64,000 nucleotides of DNA, taken from Gavia stellata. Its lineage: Eukaryota; Chordata; Aves; Gaviiformes; Gaviidae. The number at the start of each line of letters is the position of its first letter. Position 1 is the first letter of the stretch. Of this stretch, positions 48,539 through 58,900 are shown piece by piece. Location: the NCBI RefSeq assembly GCF_030936135.1, contig NC_082632.1:291161-355160 (forward strand). The letters run 5' to 3'. The notes under the pieces were generated by a model that was given only the letters and a program-made list of their open reading frames with translations, searched no databases and had not been told where the DNA came from. The position numbers and the translations under genes are program-made.

Positions 48539-48985
48539 GAGAATCAGTGGCAGAAAACATCATTTCTCTCTCCTACTCAGTACCAAGCCAAGAGGAGCGT
48601 AACTTCAGAGGCCATCGCGCTGTTTCCAACCATGGCAAACCTCTCCAGTGGATCTCCAACCTCCCCAGACACTAGGTGTGGTCTGAGATGAGGATGGAAT
48701 CTCCTGATGGGGAGCAGCCTTTCGCTGCTGAGGTCTCAGCTCACAGCTGGATAGAGGTCTTCAACGAGGTCAAGGTGGACTTTGGTGATCTCCCACCAGC
48801 ATTGCAGGGGGCTGAGTCATGTAGTCTTACATGGGCAGGATGGTGAAGATGCTCCCATCCAGGAGCCGCCCTCCAAATTACCTCCTTCAGGGACACGTGG
48901 GTGCTGGGGTGTTGGTGGGACGCCAGGTTTGGTGGTCATCTTTACAGGAATGATATTGAATCAGGCGACTGAGAAAGGCTCTGAG

Positions 48986-48991
48986 TTTATT
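48986..48991 (-). terminator. Poly(A) signal of the first H2B-like gene
   Basis: AATAAA on the minus strand about 90 bases beyond the stop at 49080. I saw no histone stem-loop of the GGCTCTTTTCAGAGCC type, so the mRNA is probably polyadenylated. Confidence 0.55.
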
Positions 48992-49079
48992 CTTTTTTCT
49001 CCTCTTTTCTTCTTCTCCCAGGCATGCAACGAGGGAGACAAGGAAAGATATCCATGGCAAGAGGACAGGCCCTTCTTAG

Positions 49080-49499
49080 TCAGTTCATGCAAGAAGATCC
49101 GCTGGGGATGGAGGAGGAAAAACACACTCCACCTTCACCTTTCAGAACCTTATCCACAGCAGCCTGCAACTCCGAGGTACCGATGAAGGACCCCCGGCGC
49201 CGCCTCCTCCGGCAGTCCGCCTCGGTGACCAACCCCTTGCAAAGGACACCCATGGAGATGTTCATCAGCCTCTTCGCCTTCACCGACATGCGCCTGGTCG
49301 GTGGTGTCAGCTGGCTCAGCAGCCTGGAGATGTACCTGTTGCAGGATCCCTTCCTGAACCAGCCGCTTAATCCCTTCGGAGCTGGTTTCCATCGCGCAAC
49401 CTGAGCCGGCGACCTTCTCCACTTAAGCAGAGGCTTCATCCACCGGACTTTCTGCTTCCTCCTCCAGGTTCTTCCTCGTCTCTTGGTGGCTGCAGCCAT
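49080..49499 (-). CDS. Highly divergent histone H2B-like protein 1
   Basis: Single-exon frame of 139 aa. Residues 1-55 are Lys/Arg/Trp-rich ([17 protein letters not shown]) and unlike a canonical H2B tail. From about residue 56 an H2B-type fold can be aligned: [16 protein letters not shown] over canonical [27 protein letters not shown] over [30 protein letters not shown] over ITSREIQTAVRLLL, then GE. A run of six arginines replaces the basic HYNKRST loop. The canonical alpha-C helix is missing; a short Ser-rich tail follows. Upstream lie CCAAT (49608-49612) and an octamer-like ATTTGAAT (49576-49583), the layout of H2B promoters. Probably a replication-independent, perhaps tissue-restricted, variant; function is inferred. 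It could also be a decaying copy, but the frame is intact. Confidence 0.65.
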   Translation of the reverse strand: [139 protein letters not shown]

Positions 49500-49575
49500 T
49501 GGGTCTCCTCGAGACTCAGTGCTCCTCCCTACAAAGGTGTCCCACCAGAGCCCTGGACCTCACCTAGCTGGACAT

Positions 49576-49612
49576 ATTCAAATGAGGGATTGACAATGCA
49601 GCCCGGGATTGG
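49576..49612 (-). promoter_or_regulatory. CCAAT box plus degenerate octamer of H2B-like gene 1
   Basis: Read on the minus strand: GGCCAAT, then 24 bases, then CCCTCATTTGAAT. The octamer ATTTGCAT has one change. It lies 77 bases from the start codon. The arrangement and the flanking word CCTCATTTG match those at the second H2B-like gene. Confidence 0.6.
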
Positions 49613-50438
49613 CCAGCTGCAGCAAAGCCTTTATGAGGCAACTTGTCCTCATCCAGAATTTGCATAAGGATTTTTTGCCTGAAAAGCAGGGAGTTAAACC
49701 AAAAGAACATAACCCTTTTTTTGACTTGAAAATCCCCAAAAGTTTTCTCCAAAACCACCTTTCCTTGCGGAGAAAGAGTCAGAAACAACTTGATGTCGAT
49801 TCTCCCTGGGTTAATTATCGCACTGGCTTAATGAAGGCGCACGGTCAGCATGCGGAGGGAAGCTTTTCAGAAGGATCTGGAGCTAAACCTGGAAATTTCA
49901 GGCTTTGCCTTGGCAGCTGGAGAAACGTTGGGGAAAAAAAAACCTTCAGTGGAGTCTGCTGGGCTTTGCAGAGCGATGGGGGAGACTTCCAAGAGCGCAA
50001 TTAATGAGGAGAAAACGGTCAATTTGGCTATGGAGTAAAAACAGAAAGTAAAACTATGTCGGTGTTAAATTAAATTAAATCCGGGATTTTACTAGCGCCA
50101 CGAGCGTGTGAGCGTGCCTCTTCTTTTTCCGTCTTTCTCCTAATTTTTGTTTTTAGAGGCGATGACCAAATTGCAGCCACGATTGCGGCGTGTTTCAGCG
50201 TAAAACGGGGCTGCTCCCGCTCTTCCGAAAAAGCGAATCCTGAGCGGGCAACGGAGACCACATGGACCAGGGATGGAGCGATGGAAGCAGAGGAGCAGAA
50301 AAGAGCCAGGAGAGGGTTTTGCCACCGCAAAAAATAAAGTCGCTGCAAATTTGGAGGGTTATTGAAGAGGCAGGAAAGGTCAAGATGTGGCAGGATTAAT
50401 TGTCGAGGATGAGAAGGGTGAGGAAGGTTTTTGACAGT

Positions 50439-50546
50439 GTCAGGATGGCCGAGTGGTCTAAGGCGCCAGACTCAAGGCTTCGCTTTCCCTACCCGGGGTT
50501 TTCTGGTCTCCAAATGGAGGCGTGGGTTCAAATCCCACTTCTGACA
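50439..50546 (+). tRNA. tRNA-Leu (CAA) with 24-base intron
   Basis: The sequence begins GTCAGGATGGCCGAGTGG and ends TTCAAATCCCACTTCTGACA, folding into a normal acceptor stem, long variable arm and T arm. The anticodon CAA is at 50473-50475. The intron 50477-50500 sits one base after the anticodon, the usual place in vertebrate tRNA-Leu(CAA). A and B box promoters are internal, and a T-run for polymerase III termination begins at 50551. Confidence 0.97.
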
Positions 50547-50566
50547 CAGCTTTTTCCTTCTAAAAA

Positions 50567-50682
50567 CTAACATTTTTGTCATTTTTAATCATTTTTTTTA
50601 AAATAATACCCACTAACATTTTTATCATTTTTTTAAAATAATACCCACTAACATTTTTATCTTTTTTTTTAAATAATACCCC
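50567..50682. repeat. AT-rich tandem repeat, three copies, after tRNA-Leu
   Basis: Units of about 35-46 bases with CTAACATTTTTATCATTTTT and AAATAATACCCA. The first copy has an internal insertion. It begins just 20 bases after the tRNA and contains many T-runs. Confidence 0.85.
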
Positions 50683-50986
50683 CATAATCCCCGCGCCTGA
50701 GTTGGAGAATCGTCTTTTTCCCTTCCCCCCCAAAAAAAACCAACTTATTCCTGTAACCGTCTCCACCGTTCGCCGCTTGCGAAGTGCGCCCACGCGTGGA
50801 GCAAAAGCACGGGGAGGAGGGGAAGGGAGGGGAAGCGGGCTGCACGCTGCCCCGCGGGTGTCTGGGTTGCGGGGAGAGGCGGGGGCAGCACAGACACCGG
50901 CCCCGGGGGGTCCGTCCCTGTCCCGTGTCCGTCCCCCCGTGGAGCGGCCACGCGTGGGGCCGCGGCAATGAACTGCGCTCAGCGCT

Positions 50987-51058
50987 TCCCTGGTGGTCTA
51001 GTGGTTAGGATTCGGCGCTCTCACCGCCGCGGCCCGGGTTCGATTCCCGGTCAGGGAA
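50987..51058 (+). tRNA. tRNA-Glu (CTC)
   Basis: A 72-base cloverleaf starting TCCCTGGTGGTCTAGTGG and ending in TTCGATTCCCGGTCAGGGAA. The anticodon loop CTCTCAC gives anticodon CTC at 51020-51022. No intron. A T-run follows at 51069. It matches the strongly conserved vertebrate tRNA-Glu. Confidence 0.98.
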
Positions 51059-51567
51059 ACTCCATCATTTTTCCCCATCCTCAACAATTTCCTCTTTTTT
51101 TTTTTTTCCCCTTCTGATGATACCAATAATAGTTTTTTTCGCAGCAAACTCAACCCTGCAAGCACACACACAGTGACGGCAAAACGCCACCGTTATTCTA
51201 AAAGCCCTTGCTGCGCAGCATGTGGCCAGGCTGAGCTTGCTTCTTAAAAGTCACTGCTTTAACCGTCATGGGTAATAGCAGCTTAACGAGGGATACGTTT
51301 AGCAGGACAGGGATATCACCACCACTATCCTAGGGTAATTTAGGGGACTTTTTCCCCTGCTCGCAGCAATTCCCATCATCTGCTGGTGATTTAAATACAT
51401 ATATTCAAGTGTATTTAACCACCTACTTGCAGCAAGGAGGGCATGCAAGCCCATCTTTCTCTAAGGTAAAAACCACCTACAGATTCTCACTAACAAAACA
51501 CCAACCCCTCATCATCCTTTCCTGCAAAAGAAACCCCTCACACCACCAAATGCAGCCGCTCTCAGGC

Positions 51568-51573
51568 TTTATT
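51568..51573 (-). terminator. Poly(A) signal of the second H2B-like gene
   Basis: AATAAA on the minus strand about 195 bases beyond the stop at 51766, again pointing to a polyadenylated rather than stem-loop histone mRNA. Confidence 0.6.
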
Positions 51574-51765
51574 GCGATGCCGTGTTGACTATTTCATTCG
51601 ACAAACTCCCCACTCCAGCTGGTGCATTGCTCAGGTCTTCCCAAACCAGTGGTCGCACAGGTCTTTTCAGCGATTGGGGTGGTTTGGTCTTTTAATTCCT
51701 CTCCCTTGGGCTTTAGGTCTTGCTTGCCACCCATCCGAACCTCAAGGGAAGGAGGATGTTTTCTT

Positions 51766-52206
51766 CTAGTGCCTGTTTCTTGAGACCGCGGTGGGCAGGT
51801 GCCTCCACCTCCTCTTCGGCACCACGCGCCGCAGGGCGGCTTGCACGTGCGCGGGGCTGACGAGGGGATCGTGGCTCTGCCTCCGCAGCCGCTCAGCCTC
51901 GCTCGACACCTGCTTGTAGACGTCCTCCACGAAGCTGATCATGAGCCCCTTCGCCTGGTGGGAGAGGAACCAGCTGTCTCGCTTCATCTGGTTGAGCCTC
52001 TTGGCCTTGGAGTAGAAGGAACGTTTCAAAGCCCTTTTCCTCTGCTTCTGCACAGGTTGACGCTTCGCCTGGCCCCAGTGCTTCCTCTGCTTGGCCAGAG
52101 ATCTCCTGCCATGGCTCTTCTGTCTACTTCCCTGCTGGGATCTCCTTCTGTGCCAGGATCTCCTTTCCTGCTGGGATCTCCTCTTTCTTCCCCTTGGAGA
52201 TGCCAT
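51766..52206 (-). CDS. Highly divergent histone H2B-like protein 2
   Basis: Single-exon frame of 146 aa. The first 60 residues are a protamine-like Arg/Lys/Gln/Ser tail with repeated RRSQQ words. The fold region aligns clearly with H2B: QAKGLMISFVEDVYKQVSSE over [20 protein letters not shown], then EAERL over EASRL and LVSPAHVQAALRRVVP over ITSREIQTAVRLLLP. After that, canonical GELAKHAVSEGTKAV is replaced by basic KRRWRHLP, so the two glutamates H2B gives to the nucleosome acidic patch are absent. Upstream: CCAAT (52316-52320), a perfect octamer ATTTGCAT (52285-52292) and a TATA-like CATAAA (52270-52275). This is the classic H2B promoter order. Such variants elsewhere (for example H2B.W) are germline proteins; expression here is unknown. 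Confidence 0.8.
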   Translation of the reverse strand: MASPRGRKRRSQQERRSWHRRRSQQGSRQKSHGRRSLAKQRKHWGQAKRQPVQKQRKRALKRSFYSKAKRLNQMKRDSWFLSHQAKGLMISFVEDVYKQVSSEAERLRRQSHDPLVSPAHVQAALRRVVPKRRWRHLPTAVSRNRH

Positions 52207-52269
52207 AGCTCAACCTTGTCCCCGCACTGCCCGGACCCCTCAATCCTACAAACACCCCACCCTCCCTAC

Positions 52270-52320
52270 TTTATGCAAGCGAGCATGCAAATGAGGGGCA
52301 GCTCTGAGCCCTACCATTGG
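52270..52320 (-). promoter_or_regulatory. H2B-type promoter: CCAAT, octamer, TATA-like
   Basis: On the minus strand: TTGGCCAATGG, 23 bases, CCCTCATTTGCATG with a perfect octamer, then GCATAAAG. The octamer lies 79 bases from the start codon. An Oct-1 octamer near a TATA box is the specific mark of H2B promoters. Confidence 0.75.
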
Positions 52321-55300
52321 CCAAGTGAACAATGCCCCCCCCCAGTTCACAGTGGGTAGAATCCTGGCCAGTGCTGGTCGCTGGGGTCCCTCTTGGCCAG
52401 GGCAACCAGGCGTGATGGGTGCCTGCAAGCTTTGAAGACATGCAGGACCCCTCACCTCTCCAGGATGCTTGCCTTCCAAATGGAAATCTTCCACCCAACC
52501 TAAAAACTAGCATTTATTTCTCGGAGTATCGCCCCCATCTCAAAAGTTTTGTCCCACAGTTGCACGACCGAGCCCCGTACGTGCAACACGTGTCCTGGGA
52601 GTCTTCTGGGCGAGCAGGAAACTAATGACAAGAGAATCCTTTGAAAGAACATCTTTCCTCATCAGAAACTGCCTGCACATCTCAGACCTGTGTCTGCCAG
52701 CTCAAAGACTCATTCTGGCTAATTATTTAGTTAACAAATCCACCCAGATACACCCCGGGTTTTTCCCTCCCCATGCTTTACATACAGAGCTCATTTTCAT
52801 ATCTGCGTGTAAATGCTCACACATACGTGTAACTCCTATGTTTCTTTCAAGTTCCTCCATGCACCTTCAAAAACGCAGTTGATGTCCCACACCAACATCT
52901 ACGTGCTCTGGTTCTGGCGGACCAAACCCTGACTTCTTTTCTCCTCCCTTCATTAAGAAAAAAAAACCATAAACCAGAAGACGATTATTTGGGAGCAAAA
53001 AATTGTCCCTTCTTCCCCCGTCTCACGCTGGCCGATTCAGTTTGGTTTTCATCCCTCCCGCTGTCCTCCTCCAAGCTTCATGTCATAATCGGTTTCATGT
53101 GGAAACTCAGTTTCCAGTAATCTTCAAGGAAGCAGCAGACAGGAGCAGGAACATGGGAGGAACTCCTTTTGCAATTGCTTATACTCAAACAGTAAACCCT
53201 GTCATTTGAGGTTGATCCTAAAGCAACTTGTTAAGACACGCTTTAATCTAGCTCCTATCAAAACAAGACGAAACAAACTGCCCTCTCTCCAAAATCTCCA
53301 TCTGTCCTGGGATCATGTGGACATATTGGTTTCATCATGTAATCCCCAAATCCCCCAAGAAGTATCATTGCTTCATACGAAGAGATAATACGTGTCACCG
53401 CATTTTCAGTGTAGACACCCACAGATATCAGGAAACCAACCTGGTAATCGCAAGCCAGTAAAAAGAATCAGGTACAAAACCTTTTTTTTTTTTCAGAAAA
53501 ATGATGCCTTTGCCTTTTCCAAATGTTAAACATGAATCAAACTAGTGGGTTTTCTGAAACGGAGATGTGCTCTGGAACAAAAAACGCAAGAAAAATATGC
53601 TATCCTTCAGTTTTTCTCAGAAGGAAAGTTTCCACAGACAGTCACCCAATTTTAATGAGGACAAAGGGGTGGGCATCATGCCGAAAGCTGGTGAACTGGA
53701 TGCAAAGAATCAGTTCCTAATTTTGCCTTGATGCAGGCAGATATGCGCCCTGGAATTAAAAAACATCACTGTTTTGGAAGAGACTGACCCTATCAATGGC
53801 ACAGCCAAGGTGGCGTTAAAAGCGCAATGAACCTCCTTGGCCAATCCCAGCAGCAACACTGAGACTATGGTTTTGGGGAAGACTAAATTGCCCCAGGACT
53901 GGGCTGCCTGCAGGAGCAGGCGGAAGAAAAGGGTCTACAAAATCCCCACCTTGCTGTCGAAACACACCCACACTCCATCAACAAGCACCTTGCTGGGCAA
54001 GACCCACATCTTGGCTGCTTCCGAGAAGACCCATTGAACGGAGCACCGCAAAACCCCAATGTCTATGTCACAAGTCCACCAGAACCAAGAGATCCCACAG
54101 ATGCAAATCTATTCAGTGGTTCCTACTGGGTGGCAAAGATTAAAACCCCCGTCATCAGTGGTTAAGCAATTTGTAAGCACCATTCCCCAAAGACCAGAAT
54201 CACCCAGAGGGAACTTAATTTGTAACTTCCTGAGAGCATGACTTCACGGAAGGGGTAACACATGGGACATCCATGCAATGCTCACAGTCCTGACCTTGCC
54301 ATGGTTCTGCAATCCACTCTTCTGGGGCATTATTTAAAACACTAGGCCAATGTAGCATCACGGGTGGGCACCACTACCTGATCTTTCCAAAGCCATACAT
54401 CCCTTGCCGTGATTCTCCAAAACTCTACTTAAACTTTGCGAGTTGGACTCTATGATCCTTAGGTGTTTCCCTTCCACCTGGAGATATTTTATCATTAAAC
54501 TTAGTAAAACCCCACAATATTGTTGAGACTTGAATGGGATAAAGCATGGTGATGAGGTTGGCCCTGCACAGGAGACTCGAGCTGTTGCAATTAAAGAACT
54601 AAAGGAAGTAGTACTGAAAGAAGACAGAAAAAAAAATAATACCACCAAAGCTGCACTGTGCTCTCAACCTTGCTGTCTGGATGGCCAGGGAAGACACCCA
54701 AACATCGAAAGACCAAACTTTTAATAGCACAACGGAATGAGATTGCTTCTGCTTTGATGCACGTAGCTCTGGGCTCCAACGCAAGGAGAACTGAAAGCAT
54801 TACAGGAAAAAAAACCTAAAGGAGGATTTCAATAAGCAAATAGCACTAAGAAGAACCAATTGCTACTGAGGCTTGCAAAACCGCATCCAGCAAAACGTTT
54901 TTCAGGGGAAACTCCTTCCATGAGGCTGGCGTCTGCCTTGGCGCTGAGATCACACCTCAGGGTCCAGAGGTCTGGGAAGTACCAACATTGAGTTTCATTT
55001 CCTCAATCAAATCCACAAATCGTCTGATTAACTGAAAAAGACAGTCTTTAGGCATAAGGCAAAGGATAGAAGGGACAAGAAAGTTTGGAGGGGAAGGGTA
55101 GTTTGTGGTGGGTTTATTACTCTTTTTTTTCTAGGAGCAGAGCAGCCAAGGTGCCTACACAGAGTTGAGTATGTCCATATGGTGGGCAAAACATGGTCGA
55201 CCAGCCAAGGGATGGTTCCTCAGATTGGTTTATGGTGCTTTGGTAGGTCAAAGTTCTCCATCCTGCAAAAACGCTGGTACAACTCACCCAGTTTTTGCCA

Positions 55301-55853
55301 TTTTAGTGAAGGTGTCTGAGCTCTGAGTTCTCTCTATAGTAATAAAGATGGGAACAAACAAAAATTGTGCAATGCTTAACAGAAGACTGTCCAGTAGATG
55401 AACTGTCATCTGGAAATGCCCATTTTCATCACCAGAAAGGATATTTTGGGTGCTAGCTCAGAGGTCTCCCTGGGATGCAGAATGAATCTTGTGATATTTA
55501 GACCGATTTAAATGGGTGCTCCTTTGTGCAGTAGAAGGAAAAAAAACAAACCTGATGTTTTACTGCTGGGAAGGTCTCTGCCCTTCATGGAGAAGGGTGC
55601 GGTCACCCTTATTGTATTCTGATAATCCTAACACTTCCTGAGATGTGCCATTGACTGATGGCTGATGTCCAAAGCTGGTAACAGCAGTGAGTAAAGCAAA
55701 AAAAACCCTCAGAGGAACTGACTAAATGCTCAATTGCTGCTTCCCCTTCTTATGACAAATAACACTTTGCTCTCTTCCGGGGTGTACTGATTGGCATAAT
55801 TTTTCTGAACCACCACAGCTAGGCTGCTTTTTTTTTTTTTTTTAAAGCCAGGG
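52321..55853. other. Intergenic region upstream of LAAO, no gene recognised
   Basis: No conserved exon found. A diverged CR1 tail lies at about 54438-54497 and a T-run at 55829-55845. The rest is ordinary AT-rich sequence compared with the zinc-finger block. Confidence 0.45.
54438..54497 (+). repeat. Diverged CR1 LINE tail fragment
   Basis: GAGTTGGACTCTATGATCCT followed by a TTCCCTTCCACCTGG-type word and ATATTTTATCATT corresponds to the CR1 3' end wording 'ggttggactagatgatcctt...cccttccaac...attctatgatt'. It is diverged and short. Confidence 0.6.
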
Positions 55854-55860
55854 TATAAAA
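55854..55860 (+). promoter_or_regulatory. TATA box of LAAO
   Basis: TATAAAA, 43 bases before the LAAO start codon, so transcription should begin near 55885 with a very short 5' leader. It implies a focused, inducible or tissue-specific promoter, unlike the CpG promoters elsewhere in the window. Confidence 0.65.
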
Positions 55861-55903
55861 TGAAAGCAAATCTCAGCAGAGGACTTGCCTTCCTACTGGA
55901 ACG

Positions 55904-58900
55904 ATGGCTAGGATCGGTGAGTGACTCTCCCCTGAATCTTGAGCTCTCTTGCTGTTGTTTTTCCGGTTTTCTTTCCTATTCAGTGCCCAGGGTGTTTTGG
56001 GATTTTTCGCCCATCTGGTGGAACACCTGCCTTTTCTGTCGCCTCCTGACAGCATAACCACAAACTTCCCTTTCTTCAGTTAGGGTATTCCATGATCACC
56101 TGGAGCTCAACTTTGCAGCGCTGTGGGCAGTGGGAGACCTCCATCGTAAGTTTGGGGAGTGGGATGTTCCTAGTTGTGCAGGGAGAGATGGAAACACAGG
56201 CAGAAGCTCAATGTCCAGGGACCTTCCTGGAGAACAGCTCCTTGCATCAGGTTTGTGGTTTCACAAATGGATGTAGAGAGCAAAATAAACTCCCCGTGAT
56301 CCAGGGAGAAGCAGTTAACGAACTTCTGTGCCACCTGGACACCCACAAGTCTATGGGACCTGATGGCATCCACCCAAGGGTGCTGAAGGAGCTGGTGGAG
56401 GAGCTTGCAAAGACGCTCTCCATCATTTATCAACAATCCTGGTTAACAGGGGAGGTACCAGACAACTGGAGGCTTCCCAACGTGATGCCCATCTACAAGA
56501 AGGGCCAGAAGGAGGATCCGGGGAACTACAGCCCTGTCAGCCTGACCTCGGTGCCAGGGAAGATTATGGAGATGTTCATCTTGAGGGCGCGTGTTGATGT
56601 AGCATTGTGGGACATGGTTTAATGGGCATGATGGTGTGGGGTTGATGGTTGGACTTGATGATCTTACAGGTCTTTCCCAACCTTAGTGATTCTGTGATTC
56701 ACCACATGTACCCACCACACAAGAAGGTCTGATGGAAGATGGAGATCCATCAGGCGTTTCCAAGAGCTGGTCCCAATGTACTTGCTCTCATCCCACAGAG
56801 AGCCTGATCTCCAAAAAGGATCTCCTTCATCTTCCACATGGTCCATAGGTCTCTGGGGTTGCCACGTTGGGTGAGATGAGGGCAGCAAGACTGGCTGCTG
56901 GCTCTACACCACTATGAACCCCACACATACCAAAAACAACTCAAGGCAGCACCCATGGTCCTCAAGAAAGATTAGGGCAGCATCAGCGTTGGGTCAGGAA
57001 GGTTGATGCAGCTTTGTCAACATGATGCCTCTTTCTGCCATGCTTTGAAGAAGGCAACCCTGCTGTTAACAGGCTAATTGTAGCAGATTCTTTCTAATTA
57101 TTTTTTACCGCCACAGTGTCTTCAGGAAGCTGGATCAGCTCTACAGGCTGTAGAAAGACCTGCTTTTGGGAGCTGGACTTGGGTCTCTCAAAAATCACCT
57201 GCACGACAACAGCTCTGGGGTTTATTTGCAGCAGGTGCACTTCGACCCAGGTTGTCTGCAGATCTGGGGCTGTTCCAGCAAAAGCAGTGACTCCCCAGGA
57301 GTAAAAATTACCCAAGGTGTGGCTTCAAAGGCTTTTTTTTTCTTCTTCCCTGGAAGGAAACTGGCAGTATTTGGGGGAAGAAAAAGAAAATGAAAGTTGC
57401 CCTGTAGTTATTCTAGAGAACAGAAACCAAAGATAGAAAAATCCCAGGGTGGTTTCTGTTCAAACTTCCTTTCCCTGTGAAAATATTAATATCGTTGTTG
57501 TGTCTGTTCCGGTAGAAATGGTTATTCTGCATGGGCTGCAGTCTGCCTGCTGTTCCCTATAGGTACCTCAGAAACAAAATCACTTTAAATACAGAGAGAA
57601 GTTCCATCACCTATCGTCATCTATCTAGACTGTCCATCTTTCTATGTAATATTGTCTCCATCTATTCTGTCCATCTTTCCGTACAACATCGTCTCCTCCC
57701 TTCACCCTTCTATCCACTGCATCAAAAATGCCAGGAATTACTGAGGTATGGAAAAGGGCAGCTGGGACAACAAGATTGCCTTAATTCTTTGCACGTGAAT
57801 GACATTAATTACCATTCTTCCTGATGGAGTCCTTTGAGCTTATTCAAAGGGGTCAAGCTCATTTTGGGAACGCACCACAGCAGCTGCACAAGAAGAACGT
57901 GAGTATGAAAAAACCCAATCATCTATGGGCTTGATTTCTCCTTAAAAAGATAAATCGCATTCACCAACACCGCTTGACATCTGGCTGCGGTCATGAGAGA
58001 CTTGCTGATGCCATGGATTTCATAATCATGCCAGCCGATTTGAAAACAGATTTGCTGGATGTTCCTCTTCGGGGTTTGGACACCAACGTACTCGGAGCCA
58101 GTTTGTGCTGTCACCTCCCTCCTGGGCTGTCAGGAATGAACTTGCATGCTGATTGCCGAGTGCCTTCGTTGCATTATTTTCTTCTCTTCTTTTCTTCTCT
58201 CCTCAGTCCTCTTCCAAATACTGCTGCTAGTAGGTCTCCTAAGTGCAAAGAGGTTTTCAAGTTTCCCTGAATATTGCCTTCATGACAAAGACTATGAGGA
58301 ACTGCTGAAGATTGTCAAACATGGGCTAGAACGTGCAACTCATCCAGCAAACGTGGTCATCGTCGGTGCAGGAATAAGTGGGCTTACCGCAGCAAAGTTG
58401 CTCCGAGATGCCGGCCACACGGTAAGTAGTTGCATGAGAGCCCTGAGTGCCGTTGGGTCTTGTTTTCCTACACTAAAGATTTTCCAGCATGGAGAGGGAG
58501 AAGGAAAGGCAAGGGAGTGGATTGCAGTGGTGGGAGAAGGAAGGAAAAGCAATTGGGCTCCAGTAATTTAATCTGACTTAGGCATGATTTTCAAAACCAC
58601 AGGCATGGACAGGAAGGGATAAGGGGAAGCTCTAAGCAAAGCAAGTTGTTTTAGGTGCTCTGCAAACGAAAGTAAGCAGCAAAGGCAAAAAGATGCAGTC
58701 TTCTTTCTCTGTCCCTAAGGGTTTTTGAGATCAGGCAGAGCTACAGCTGCCCTGGGACAGCCTTGGAGGCAGCACTGCTGCGAGTGGGAGGTTGGACTAG
58801 ACCCCTCCAGAGGCACCTCCAGCCTCAACTTCTACAATTCTCCAACTTGTTGGAACTCGCAGCCCAACAGTGACGTTCATTGCTGTAGATCAACCACCAC

